The notes beneath the pieces are model-generated. The model had not been told where the DNA came from, made no database searches, and saw only the letters and a list, made by a program, of their open reading frames with translations. From positions 1 to 31,677 of the forward strand of contig JANBPT010000539.1 in assembly GCA_027575765.1 (NCBI GenBank): a stretch of DNA of 31,677 nt. Direction: 5' to 3'. This document shows positions 9,623 to 20,940 of this stretch, one piece after another; position 1 is the first letter of the stretch; each line of letters starts with the position of its first letter. A program made the translations under genes and the position numbers. Source of the stretch: Tieghemiomyces parasiticus. Its lineage: Eukaryota > Kickxellomycota > Dimargaritomycetes > Dimargaritales > Dimargaritaceae.

Positions 9623-11360
9623 CATGGGCAGAACCATGAATGACATGTCATTTCTAGTCAAAAGAACGGATGGGGGGACAAAAGGGCCAGCAGGTAGTGA
9701 ATGGGAACATGTCATCAGCCCAGTTGCCGAGGCGTCTACGGTGGTTGGCTCTATCCCCCTTTCACATTCACTTTGGCCTCATCAACATCGCAGCGGGATT
9801 GCCGATATTCCGTCCGGTTGCAATATCAAGTCGACATCTGCCACAGTCCGGTCCATTACGCATGGCCTCGACAGAACTACCATGCACAGGACTGGCGTCC
9901 CCGGCACACTCAGCCACGCAAGCGAGCGCATTGTCTGTCGTTACCCATTAACTTCCTCTTACGCCCCACTCCTGCCGCTATTCTTCCGGTCAAGATCCTT
10001 GGAGCAGCCCGACTCAGTCATGCCAACCATCTAAAGTATGAATCGCCATTCACACCACGTATTCCCCTCCCCCTTCTCCGTTTTCCTCATCACCCTCCCA
10101 CAAACGGTTCTCTAGTACACCTCTACGCTCATTACTGATTCCACCAGACTGGCGAATTTCCCGCCGGTCGTACTCCGCTTTCCAGTGCACTCACTCTCCC
10201 ATCAGTGGCCACAAAACACATTCTTCTACTTTCGAGAGATTGAGACTGTCAGGCTGGCTCGTATTTGACACTCACGCCAACTTTTTTGTTTCAATTATAT
10301 ATTCCCTACTGCGTTCCTCCGCATTGGACGGGTGCAGATGCGGGGCTTCGTATGAAAGAGATCCTCTATACTCATGTGGAAGCTTAATTAATAACCCCAC
10401 TGCACCACTTGTGACGTACCCAACCACGTTATCTTTCTCCCCCCTACCACCGTACGTACGGCTATTACCCACTGGTAACATTCCCGTCTGCAATTGCCCG
10501 AAATAGTAGGACGTTTCCCCTACTTTGCCCCTGAGGGGAGCCCGGCGCTATACCTCGTTCCGTAAGCCACTGTCAGAACCTACAGGTACGTTTGGGACGT
10601 GCTCGGGTGGATTTCTCGATATACAGATCAGCATCCCCCCTCCCCGTCTGTCCGTTACTTTACCATTTCCCTACCCAGGGTCTGCACGCCGGACACCCCC
10701 ATGCTCTGGCTATGGTGCCCAGTGGTGTTGACGTCTAGGCCGGAACTGCAAGTGGTCTACCGCCAACACTCCATCCATCCCTCTCACCCTCCCTTTCCCT
10801 ACATTCCCATCTCTTCGCGTTTCAAGCGGTCCACCCCCTGCGTTTACTGCACTACCCATTTCCTGAATAACGGAGTCTTAATGGCCGGATCGCTTTAAAT
10901 ACCCCTCGATGTTCCTCTGCAGCCACCAGCCGTCTTGGTCGCACAACTTGGTTCACGTTTCTATCCAGTATTCATAATCTTTCGAGGTTCATTATACGTC
11001 CACTTTCTCACGGAATTCCTCCACCATTATCCACACCTACACACTCAACTGGTTCAGCTGGCAGGTTGCTTTGTTGTTGGTTAATTAAGCTCACCAAATA
11101 CCTGAATCCTCGCGCTGTTTCAATTATATACTCGTGTTTAGTCCATACCTGCCTGTCTCTCAATACGCGCCCCCTATCTTCCGGTTACGCTATCTCACCC
11201 AGCCCCACCTTGGAACTTCTCTATCCTACATCGATTTCGAATTCCGATTGTTCCCGTCTAGACCAACAGAGTCTATCGCTGCGTATACGTCTAGCGAACA
11301 CCCCTTCACTCTATTTTGTAGACCTCCCCCCTTTACTCCGACACAGTCCGATTGTCCGCC
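9623..11360 (+). promoter_or_regulatory. long pyrimidine-rich leader/promoter of the CID gene
   Basis: The plus strand becomes strongly C/T-rich from about 9,740 up to the start codon at 11361. Open frames of 90-145 codons occur because pyrimidine-rich sequence rarely makes stop codons; they show no domains and are not called as genes. TTTAAATACC at 10894-10903 is a plausible TATA element about 460 bases upstream of the start. The 15-base sequence TGTTTCAATTATATA occurs twice in the same orientation (10287-10301 and 11116-11130). Confidence 0.45.
10894..10903 (+). promoter_or_regulatory. TATA-like TTTAAATACC
   Basis: The same TTTAAATAC core appears upstream of the disordered-protein gene at 18297. 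In both cases it is followed by a CT-rich leader of several hundred bases, which supports a shared core promoter type. Confidence 0.4.
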
Positions 11361-13199
11361 ATGAGCTTCACGGTGACGAAGTTCGAGCAGAAGCTGGCGA
11401 TGCTCACTAACCGGCGAGACTCGATATCACTCGTCGCCCAGTGTAAGTGATTTTAGAAGTAATCAGTGGTTCAGCAAGTAAAGTGGAGTGGCTAGTGGCC
11501 CGCTCCATCTCGTGGGTGATCGGACAGTGGTTGATGGCCTCACAATATTACCTTGAGTCCAAGGTATCCGCAGTATCCCAGCGCCAGGATGCGGAGCAAG
11601 CATGGTTGACGCGTTACTCAACAAAGGGGGTGAGGTGGCTAACGATTGTCTTTCTCGTGCATGTTATGCTCGGACACACTTCACTTGCATCTACACTTTG
11701 GTCGCTAGGGACTCTGGGCAATATCCGGCATGCCAGTACGATCGTTACGACCTGGCTCGCCCAGTTCAGGAAAGGTAAATAATCTAAATGTTTCGCCCGG
11801 TGGCCTTACCTGACTTGCAGTCGTCAGCAGTTCCTCTATTCAGGGTGTCCGGTGCAATGGGTCATGCTGGTTCCTTTGGTTGAATCATACATAGCTTATA
11901 CTTTTATATGCAGCCAGGTATACATAAAGTATAGTGCATTGACCAATCAAATAACGGCTGTAAATCACTCCCCATCTCCCTGTTACTAACGACCGGGAAC
12001 CCTACCGGGCATTATTCCTGCCCGTCACACTTCGTGCCGTCTTACTAGCCCAACCCCGCCAGCAGATCGCTTTCTTTCACCTGGCCAACGAGATTTTACA
12101 ATCACGGCGACGAAAGGACCACCTCTTCCGCGACGCCTTCCAGCCGCACCTCCCGGAAGCTATTCGCGTGTTCAAGCCGCACGCCACTGAGGACCTCACC
12201 CGCCGTGTCACTTACTTACTCGAGGTTTGGGACCAGCGCGCCGTGTTCGAACGCGGGTTCGTTAACGTGCTCCGTGAAATCCTCGGTGTGCCTGTCGAAG
12301 CTATCATGCCCACCGCCGGCGATCGTGGCGAGTTAATTGGGTCGGTGGCGGAGATCGGATGGGGTGCTCGGAGTGCGATAACAGCGATTCCGACCGATAC
12401 TTGTACCGATCGGTTGGCTGCGCTGTCTATGGAAGTCGCCGCGAACGATCGGGGGCGTGCCGAGGCCGAAGCTAAATGTAGCCAGCTGATCAAGGAGGTA
12501 GACCATCAGTTTGGTCAGCCTGGTAAGTTGTAGCCCGTAGCCGAGGAGGATAAAAAGGGTTGACCGAGGATTGGGCGCAGTGCGAGTTGTAATGCTATTT
12601 TACCTCATTCTTTTTCACCCTCAGTTAACAGAAAGAGGCTCGGGTGCTAACGTAAACGTCCACAATTATCACATCTCGCATCACGCCAGCCACCTCAGTG
12701 GGCCACGACCTGTCCGACCTTGTCAGCAGTCTCGAACGACAGCGTGATGAACTGGCCCGGTTGAATTCTAAACGGCAGACGCTCATCGACCAGTTAAGGT
12801 TGGTGGCACATCGGGAGCAGACCAAACTCGACGTGAACGTGTCACTTCTGGAGGTTAGTGTGCCAGCTATGAGCGTACATGGTTCGCCCTTGCTCCTCTT
12901 GATTGACGACTCGGATAGTGCTGCTATTTTCCCCTTCCCTTGTATTGTGGAACTACAGGTGGGCAACCTGCTAATCATTTTAGGTCTACACGATCTGATT
13001 ATATCCTTGTCAGCCAGCTAACGCACTACCTTCTCCACACTACTCCTCGCCGCTCCTCCTTAACCCACATACCCGACAGAAATGTGAGACGTGCCTCAGC
13101 CAGTACAATCCGAAGGCACAGCCGATATCACCCGCCGCCACGGTGCGGACACCAAGCCCCGAACGCTTCACCCTTGACTCCCCCATGCATTTCGATTAA
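11361..13199 (+). CDS. Rtt103/RPRD-like CTD-interacting domain protein (five exons)
   Basis: Exons 11361-11442, 11709-11774, 12049-12522, 12690-12853 and 13014-13199 encode 323 residues; introns are 266, 274, 167 and 160 bases. All junctions keep frame, and the joined protein aligns by eye with the RPRD1/Rtt103 family. Residues 1 to about 135 are a CID, the eight-helix domain that binds the phosphorylated C-terminal domain of RNA polymerase II. FFHLANEILQ (58-67) contains the conserved Asn63, and VWDQR carries Arg113, matching the Arg that contacts phospho-Ser2 in Rtt103. Residues about 175-255 are charged and heptad-like, consistent with the coiled-coil dimerisation region of RPRD proteins. 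The tail is Pro/Ser-rich with TPSPE and a CxxC pair (CETC). The start has a good context (CCGCCATGAGC). The likely role is nuclear, in transcription termination or CTD phosphatase recruitment. The 66-base second exon and the final splice site are the least certain parts. Confidence 0.85.
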
Positions 13200-14637
13200 T
13201 TGCCGTTTTCCCTCGAAATCTGATTGTTTAAATCGCCCTCTGTACTTGGCTCCTACATCTGGTAGTTCCGTATCTATTCCCCATGTGTAAACTTTGTTTC
13301 GCAAACCACCGTTCTCTTCTGCATTGATATTCCCCCCCCTTTATCCCCGGTTATTGGTAAACCTTGTATGTTACGATCAGTTGTATCTCAGGTAAAACTC
13401 ACGTTTACTTAGCCCAACGCACGCTATGCCATTCGGCAATATTTTTGAGGTTGATGTGGAAACAAGCGGCGTTTGACAAGGCCGGGCGGGGGCCTGTGTA
13501 ACAGGTACAGCGGTAAGGGACCTGCGGACCAGCCCGCGCCCCTCCCCCTTACCTTGAGACGCAGAGACAGTGACTCGCGATTTGAGCTGCGCTTGGACCG
13601 CTGTTGCGTGATGGCGGCCTGAGCTCGGGGGGAGGTTGAAATTAGCCGAGGGAACCCCGCAGCCAAGGGGTACACGGGCAGCTCAAGCCGCAGGTTTGTC
13701 TATCTATGGTATGTGCCATGCCAGGGGAACCGGGTGGTCAGGAGTTGTGGTGCTTGCATCCGACCTGACCCATGGGCACCGCTTGATTGGTGTGAGGGAC
13801 TAACCTTCATTCCTAGGACAGGAGGCGCCGATTACGTAGCGAGTGGTAGTGTTCGAACCTATTCGCTTGGATATGTTGCTCATGAGCACAGATGACATGT
13901 CTTCACCTCCCCCTTCAGTGAGACGCCTTAGCCTGTACTGAATCGTGGGCTTTGATCCCTCCGCCTGCTGAACAAACAAGTCGCGGGCATTCCCTAGCGC
14001 TGGGCCGTTACTCGTATGTTGCGGGTTCGATCGTGCTACTGTATGCCCGTAGCGGGCGGCCGAGCCAAGTGCTGGCTGTCAATGGCCCGCACCGGGGAAT
14101 ACCCCTCCCCCTTCATGTACACGCGCGCGCACTGCACCGTCAACGACATTAACCGTCTTTCGTCTGTGAAACCTCCAAGTTTGTTTACACCCCAAACGGG
14201 GTCAGCCAACCACAGGCCATTCCCCGTGCCCCTCGGCGGTCGCTGGCAGCATCTCCATTTTTTAAGGGGGCCTTCGCCGTTCCGCTCCGCTCACCCCGCG
14301 GATGCTGTGGTCTGTTTACCTCCGGTCGATTGATTGCCCTAACTAGCCGCACCAACTATTGGTTAGAACCCGGGGCCTCGCTCCCTCCATCCTCCTCCTC
14401 CTCCCCCTCCTGACTTGTCACCCGACTAGAGCCCTGTTTTCCCTTTTTCCCCCCGCTCAACTCTTTCAGGACATCCACCCGACCAGCTCATCTGGCAACT
14501 CTGTTTCGTTGTTCGCCATTCCGTACACTCCACTTGCCTCGACTTTGAAACTGCACGGCTTACTAGCCGCACGGTCTTGTTTACCTCATTGATACCGACC
14601 CCAACGAACCGGGCCCTCGACCCTCCATCCGGCAGCC
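13200..14637. other. intergenic: 3' flank of CID gene and upstream region of twinfilin
   Basis: No gene is supported. From about 14,100 to 14,637 the plus strand is C/T-rich, including a TCC-repeat-like patch near 14,385-14,410, matching the leaders of the other plus-strand genes. Open frames of 60-105 codons show no domains. Confidence 0.5.
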
Positions 14638-16786
14638 ATGTCTAGTCTCGGGAGTGGCGTCCAAGGTAAAGCAGGGTCGCACTTGCTCGGTCCGCCCAAG
14701 CGGAGGGTCTCGATTACCCCAAGCTTTGTATTACACCGGGGCCGCAGCTCATTTCCCTGGTAGCAGAGAACCCCCCCGCCACGCGAACGAAGGGTGGAGG
14801 AAGGGGAAGCAACGGGCACACAGGGTGGCTTTGGCACGGGATAAATGGGCCTCTACGTCACTGTTGTATGCACCCAAACTAACTGTGCTCCCACCACCTC
14901 CCCCCCCCACTCTATGGCTTGTCTACACTATGACCATCTGCAGCAAGCGCCAAACTCAAGGCGCTCCTCAACGACCTGAAGGAGGGCGGCCAACCGTCAG
15001 TGTTGGTGGTCAAGGTGGCCATCGAAGGCTCGCAGCTCGAGCTCGTCGAGACCAAGAACGGCACCGTCGACGCTGGGGCGCGCTACAGCCCCATTGAGGA
15101 CCTGGTGGCGGAGGACCGTCCGGCGTATTTCCTCATCCGCCGGGCCGACAGCGCCTCCTCGCCGACAGGCGGCAGTCAGACGACGGCGAACGACGAGAAC
15201 CGCACGGCTGGCCGGTGGTGTTTTGTGACCTGGGTGCCCGAGAGCAAAGTGGGGGTGCGCGAACGGATGCTGTATGCATCGTCCCAGTCAGCCCTCAAGT
15301 TTGCGTTCGGTTTCGGGAACATTATCGATACCGTCCACCTTACCGCCATGAATGATATCAAGCCCCGGTTTCGGGCCGCCACCAAGGAGGAATTCAGCCC
15401 CCGTGAGGTCATGAGCAAGTTTGAACTCAACAAGCTGGAGGCCGTAAGTTTGCTACAGACGTAGAGGGAGGTGGATCTCCCGTGGGGCTGGCCAGGCTCG
15501 TGGATGAAAGAGCCCCGTAGCTGCTCAGGCCACGGTTGCCGAGATTCCTGTTCTAACCCGGTTTCCCATGTTCCCGCACCCACCCCGCATCCCGCCCCCG
15601 CTTATACACGCATATGTGTGCCGCATTTTAGATCCAAATGGAGAACAAGGCCCGCTCTGAGCGGCTCTCCAAGTTCAACCACTCATGTAACGACCACACC
15701 TCGCCTATGAAGGCCACCCCTGCGGCCGTCAGCGGCGGCTTCCACACCGTCCGGCTGCCGCTGACCAGCGCTGCAAAGTCAGCCGTCGAGGATTTTTTTG
15801 CGACCACTCAGAAGGACAATGTGTTGGAGCTGGTATGTCTTATTCGATTGGAAGAGGAAGCCCGGTGCAATTCGCCAGATGTATCGCATCCCATATTCAC
15901 ACCGGACTAACCCGATTGATCCACGTTTGGCTGTCTACCCTAACCCTTATGTCTACAACTTAGAAAATCACCGACGACAAGACCTCCGTGGATGTGGCCG
16001 AGTCCAACCGCTACGACGATATCGGTTCTAAATTCCCTGTGACCACCAAGGAACCCAGGTTCTACGTTGTTCGGTTCCCCGACGGCGCATTCGTCGGGGA
16101 GACCATCGTGGTGTATCTCTGCCCCGAGAACTCCCCGCCCAAGTGGCGTATGGTCTACTCGACCGCCCTGAGCGGTTTCCTCGAGGAGTGTAAGGCGAGC
16201 GGCTTTGCTTTCGATTACAAGGTAAGGGTTGCGGGATACCCGAGGGGAGGGGGGGGAGAGAGATGTCTGCACGCCGGAGATGAGAGTGCCTCATACCTTA
16301 CCTCGCCGCGCCACTCATTCGGCAAAGCCGTTAGCCGGTAATTTTCTGGCTTTGCCAAGCACACTATTGCTCGCCCCTATTTAACCCCCTCCGTCTACGC
16401 ATGCCTGTATCACCGCTATTCGGATTGACCCCGCGACCTTCTAGGTGGACCTCTTCAACTCCAAGGAGTGCACCTTCGCCAACCTCGCCGACAAGATCCG
16501 CACCAAATCGGTGCAATCCTTGGCCCGCGCCAAATCGGTCCAAGACATTGTCAACTACGCCAACACCAGCGCCCGCGACTCGGACGCCGCGGACCGCGTC
16601 GGCCGTTACATCTCCACCCGGCCGTCCCCAAGCGCGACAAGTATGGCCAGTCACCCGGTGTACAGCCTAATGGCCGACGCCATGGTCCAACACAACCAAC
16701 GTGTCAGCAGTGGCAACGGCAGCAGCGGTCCCGGCAGTATGACGCCTAAGAAGAAGATTGTGATCCCACCGCCCGGTGCCTACTAG
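14638..16786 (+). CDS. twinfilin (five exons)
   Basis: Exons 14638-14665, 14944-15443, 15632-15832, 15964-16221 and 16445-16786 encode 442 residues. Introns are 278, 188, 131 and 223 bases, all GT-AG and in frame. The first exon carries only MSSLGSGVQ plus one base, and joining it restores the family's N-terminal G-x-Q-A-S motif. Two ADF-H domains follow: residues about 10-155, with RWCFVTWVPE and VRERMLYASSQSALK as landmarks, and about 192-350, with TIVVYLCPENSPPKWRMVY. Twinfilin binds actin monomers and filament ends with capping protein and regulates cortical actin. The protein is longer than yeast or human twinfilin (about 330-350). Extra length comes from a Ser/Thr/Gly-rich insertion in domain 1 (about 85-105) and a tail of about 90 residues ending in basic-proline sequence PKKKIVIPPPGAY, where the family normally has its capping-protein and lipid-binding tail. 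Confidence 0.92.
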
Positions 16787-18296
16787 TAGTGATCCTACGG
16801 GTGGGTGGGTGGCGTGTTCTCCCCCCTCCCACTGTGGGACAGCCGGCCGGCGAGATGTCGGAGCCGAGGGGTAAGGCGTTTGGCGCTGGCCGGTGGCTGC
16901 GCACGACTCTCCCTCCCCGGTGGCCGTGCCTGTATTTGCTTGGAAGTGGGTGCAAGCCACGGGGACGGATCCTGGGGTTGTTGCCTCCATTTTCTGGATT
17001 ACCGCTGCCACTTCCACGCCTCTTGCCTATATTGACTATACGCATCACGTAAACCCTACCCATTCTCTAAGTGTTGTACGGAAACTATCACTTTGCCCTC
17101 CCCAGTGTCTCAGTTGCTAGCCACCATCATGTCCGCCCCCGTCGCCTGCCCTGCCCTATTGTCCTGATTAGGCAGGCCACCACGCGGCGCCTCTAGTCCA
17201 TACAACCACTTCTATACCACCCTAACACTTACGCTGTTCATGCTCTTACTTGGTGTGCTGGGTCGCTCTGTAATAAATTCTAGTCACCCTGATCTGTCAG
17301 CTTTACCCCTCGATTCCGCATGAATATCTACAGAACCGTGCGGGGGAGGGGGATTGCGCTGCCCATTGGTGCCGAAATAAAGCACATGGATACTTGTGGA
17401 GCTGTCGCATTATGCACAGCCCCGGAGCCGAGCGCGCAGGAGAGACATTAGACTGGAATTGCATCCTGCATAGCTAGGGGAGAGGGGATGGACTTGGTGA
17501 CACCTAAACCACTCCACTTTCCTTATTCAACTGGCCTGTCCACGACACGTCAATCTTTTGCTTGGAGCTCCGGGCCCGAATCGGCCCGTTTAGGGGGGAG
17601 ATGCAACATCCTTGTGCCCCCTTTGGGTTTCTTCGGCCCCGGAACACTGCATGATGTGGATCTAGAAATTCGGAGATGGACCTAGATCGGGAAGGTAACG
17701 GTAGCAAGCCCGTCTTTGTTTTGGCATCTCGCTTTATCTACTGGCCCTGCACAGCCCACGGCCCTTGATTGCACTGAAGTCAACCAGGCGTCCGGGACCC
17801 CCCCCCATGCAGATGTCCCGCTTCGACCCTATCCACGCCCATCAAGCCGATGCGCTGTCCTGGCAGAGCTAAGCGGGTGGCGGACGATGACACCGTCTCC
17901 CTTTCCCCGCGGTGCACGCCATTGGGGCTAGAGCCTTCTTGTGTTTGGTTCGCAAGCTTACGGAGGAATCGATAGAGAGTACGCATCCCCGTCGACTGCC
18001 TGATTTATGCTATCCCGCGACTCTACCTCGTCACCCCCATGGGACTGCTACCCGCCAGAGATGCCTATCTGTCGAACGAGCCAGCCAAGCAGGCAACCGT
18101 CATGGGGAAGGGGGTTCTAACCTTTCCCGCCCACCAGCATCCGGCGCGTCTTCGCCATTCGCTGGCCGACTGTGACTGGGGGGGCATAGATGCAGGCGTT
18201 ACGCCGCCTGACTTCCGGAGAGGACGCGAGGCTCGCCTGCCTACTCCACCGCCAATGCCCAGCATATACACTTATTCTGCGCTTTCTGTCGGTCCG
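16787..18296. other. intergenic: 3' flank of twinfilin and upstream DNA
   Basis: No gene is supported. Right after the twinfilin stop, 16799-16811 reads GGGTGGGTGGGTGG, three full G-triplets plus GG, a partial G-quadruplex motif in the likely 3' UTR. AATAAA at 17272-17277 could be a poly(A) signal, though it is nearly 500 bases past the stop. Homopolymer C and G runs are frequent. Confidence 0.5.
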
Positions 18297-18307
18297 TTTA
18301 AATACTC
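18297..18307 (+). promoter_or_regulatory. TATA-like TTTAAATACTC
   Basis: It matches the element at 10894-10903 and precedes a CT-rich stretch of about 795 bases leading to the start codon at 19103. Confidence 0.4.
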
Positions 18308-19102
18308 GGCCGTCTGCCGCCCTCGTTGGCTGCCAATTACTCTCAGCTCACTTGATTTCTCAAGCCATTCCTCCCTACCTTCGCTATCCCTGCCAACTGA
18401 ACTTTCCTCTTCTATTAACTCAGGTGAAGCGAATTTTTACTTATAGTGAATCTAAGGCAGGCAGCTTGCTTTCTTTTAACTCAAACGTCCCACGTCGTCG
18501 TGACGCTCCAGCGTGCGTAGCTAGCGCACACAGCGCCTTGCGGAAGCTCTCTTCACTAGCCCAGCCGCCTCTTCCGGGGGTGGACATTTTCAGCCTGGGC
18601 CACGGACCCCCGCCCTGCCAGCCACTTCCGTCCGCCATTACAGCGTGGGATTGGCGTCGCAGCCCACCGCTCTCTTCCGTTCGGTTCGCCTCATTCCCCT
18701 TACGCATTCCTTCGACCGCCTTCGACCTGTACTTCACCTTCGCAAGCCCGCTGACTCGTCCCCTTCCCTTCTCGCCCGTCCTTGCTCACTCGTCCGCTCG
18801 GGTCGTTTATGGTTTGCTCTCCTTGACTTCGCGTTCCTTCGAGGCGAGTCTGTTTCCTAGACTTTCCATTCTTTCGCTCCTTTCTGCCTCACTTTGTATG
18901 CTCCTTCCCAAAAACCGGTGGCATATATAACCAGGTTCTGCCCCCCCCCGATACTTGCCAGAGTGGCATGTAGAGACCACACCTCACTGACTTTGCCTGA
19001 ACGTGGCTGTTCGTTGATATTCTTATTTTTTCTTTTGTTCCACGCCCTTCTTTCCCTAAACGCCTTACCCACACTCCCGGCCTGCTTTCGGAATATAGTT
19101 TA
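18308..19102 (+). promoter_or_regulatory. pyrimidine-rich leader of the disordered-protein gene
   Basis: The plus strand is strongly C/T-rich. A 246-codon frame (18190-18930) begins upstream of it, but its product is dominated by Ser, Leu, Pro and Phe, as expected when pyrimidine-rich DNA is translated, and it lacks any domain. I read this as untranslated leader or promoter. An intron inside the leader is possible but not demonstrated. Confidence 0.4.
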
Positions 19103-20464
19103 ATGGGTTCCCCAGCCGCTCTTCGGACGCCACCACTGTCAGTGTTCTCCTCACCTACCACCTCAACGCCGTCACCTCACTTCTCGGCGTCACCGCACTT
19201 TTACCCCACTGGACGCCACCCTCTGGGCGCCGTCCACTACCCTATGGCTTCGGGCGGCGGAGGCGGCACGACCCACGGACTCAAGCGGTCCGCTCCCCAG
19301 GACGAGACGCAAGCCCCCTCGCCTGCGGGGGCCGCGGTCCCTACTGTCCAAGCTGCTGCTGCCACCACTCCGCAGGGGTGGAATTCCGCGTCGACTGCCC
19401 CTTGGGACACCAAGTGCCCAGCCTCAAAGCGGGTTCGTACCGATGAGCCCAGCATGCAAGGCTCCTTCGCCACGCCCCATGCGGCGCTGGCTACCCCCCG
19501 GTTCTCCACGCCGAGTCTCCATGCCAGCCGCCCGTCGTCCCACCATGAAGTCGCCCCGCCACTGTTCACCGGGCCATCGCCTTCAGGCTTCACCGGCGGC
19601 CTCCCGCCACGCAAACGCACCCACGAACCGGAAGGCGATTATACCCTGGAAGCGGTTGATGTCAACGGTCTCCAATCAGAGAATAGCCAGCCGTTCGTCC
19701 CTCTGAAGCGCGTTCGACTAGGCCAGGCGGCTGACGACCAGGCCATGCTGGACTTATCCCGTCCCCCGCCTTCGGCGCAGTCTCGGCCGCCATTGCTTAC
19801 CACTGGTCCCGTTGGCCAAATTATCGACCTGGACACGGGTGAGGTCCTGCGGCGGCTGCCAGAGAATAATGCACAGTCGCTGCTCACTTCTGCCCCGTGC
19901 CTGCCAGCTCACCAAGGTCAACCTTCGTTGCTTAACCGTCGGCTTCTCCCACCGGGCCGCCGATCCGATGACGAGGACGAAGAAATGAACGGTCAGAGTC
20001 GGGCCGCCATCGTGCGCCGGGTACAGCCGGACCAGATGTCCGCCCCTGACGAACCGCGGCTGACCTTTTTGGTGAACCCACCCCCGGGCGCTGCTCGTAA
20101 CGGCGGCAGTACCTTTCCAACTTCGTCGATACCAACCCCGGTCATAGACCCGACCTGGAATCCGCGCCACCATGATAATCACGCCCTGGTGCTTTACCGC
20201 CATAACCACGGCGTTGAGGACCTCAGCTCTGCCATGGGCACCGGGGCGTTCAACGAACTGCCCGCCAGCGACTTGGGTATGACGACCCCGGCACCCACTG
20301 CCCCAATGGTGACCGGCCCTGCCCCGCTCTTCTTCCCTCCCATGGGCCCACTCGCACCTTCTGACGCGGGGTCGCCATCCACCGCACCGTCATCACCCAC
20401 CGAGTCGCCACAGCAGGGATTCGATTTAGCGGCCCAGGGCGGTGGTGGCATGGACCTCGATTAA
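19103..20464 (+). CDS. intrinsically disordered, probably nuclear protein
   Basis: A single intronless frame of 453 residues. I do not recognise the family. The protein is rich in Pro, Ser, Thr, Ala and Gly, with no predicted fold or membrane segment. Short basic motifs recur: LKRS (60-63), SKRVRTDEP (108-116), RKRTHEPE (170-177) and LKRVRLG (201-207), spaced through the N-terminal half; each could act as a nuclear localisation signal. Other features are IIDLDTGEVLRRL (240-252), an acidic patch SDDEDEE (288-294), HALVLYR (360-366), many S/T-P sites and the C-terminus MDLD. The window between motifs is low complexity. A chromatin or transcription-related role is plausible for such composition but is inference. 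The gene is convergent with the PPR gene, 476 bases apart. Confidence 0.75.
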   Translation: MGSPAALRTPPLSVFSSPTTSTPSPHFSASPHFYPTGRHPLGAVHYPMASGGGGGTTHGLKRSAPQDETQAPSPAGAAVPTVQAAAATTPQGWNSASTAPWDTKCPASKRVRTDEPSMQGSFATPHAALATPRFSTPSLHASRPSSHHEVAPPLFTGPSPSGFTGGLPPRKRTHEPEGDYTLEAVDVNGLQSENSQPFVPLKRVRLGQAADDQAMLDLSRPPPSAQSRPPLLTTGPVGQIIDLDTGEVLRRLPENNAQSLLTSAPCLPAHQGQPSLLNRRLLPPGRRSDDEDEEMNGQSRAAIVRRVQPDQMSAPDEPRLTFLVNPPPGAARNGGSTFPTSSIPTPVIDPTWNPRHHDNHALVLYRHNHGVEDLSSAMGTGAFNELPASDLGMTTPAPTAPMVTGPAPLFFPPMGPLAPSDAGSPSTAPSSPTESPQQGFDLAAQGGGGMDLD

Positions 20465-20940
20465 TCGTACAGGTCCTTCGCCCACCATGCTTTCGCATCC
20501 TTCGTTATTTCTAGCTTTTCGGACATTGTTGCACTCCATATATGTCGGGCCATTTTGAGTTGCTGCCTGACTATTTTATCCGCCATTGTACATCATCACT
20601 TCCATAAACCCGGTTATAGGTACTCATGATATCCGTTGTCTATAGAAAGCAGCTTCCCTCTTTAACCCAGCGGTGATGGGTAACCGTTTGGAGACGTCAG
20701 CGCCTGCACATGTGCGAAAGTCAGTCCCGCCCCCCCCCAAGTTCCCAACTAGAATGGAAACGGCGGATTTTTGTGGCACATGGTGGTGGTAGTGCGCACT
20801 CACCGTGGTCTCAAGTGTCCTTCATATAAGTCCAACATGCATAATCTTTATTTAATGGGCTTTACTTTCCTTTTTTTATGTTCTCATTGACAGAGCCCCC
20901 TCCCACCTATTCCACGATTATTAAAATTATTATTGTGTTT
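20465..20940. other. convergent 3' flanks
   Basis: Shared downstream DNA of the disordered-protein gene (plus) and PPR gene (minus). It is AT-rich near 20,840-20,940, as expected for 3' ends. No gene seen. Confidence 0.6.

Noticed and set aside
9624..10138. Overlapping plus-strand frames of 93-145 codons
   Set aside because: Three overlapping frames in C/T-rich DNA, none with domains or a distinct coding pattern; judged upstream region of the CID gene.
13845..14050. TTCGAAC and GGGTTCGATC segments resembling tRNA B boxes
   Set aside because: The adjoining bases do not form T-stems and no A box or acceptor stem lies at the right distance.
2038..14366. CTATTGGTTAG occurring at 2038, 3536 and 14356
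   Set aside because: An 11-13 base match repeated a few times is expected by chance over 31 kb, and the sites share no context.
18190..18930. 246-codon plus-strand frame
   Set aside because: It lies in strongly pyrimidine-rich DNA, where stop codons are rare, and yields a Ser/Leu/Pro/Phe-rich product with no domain. It fits a leader of the gene at 19103 better.
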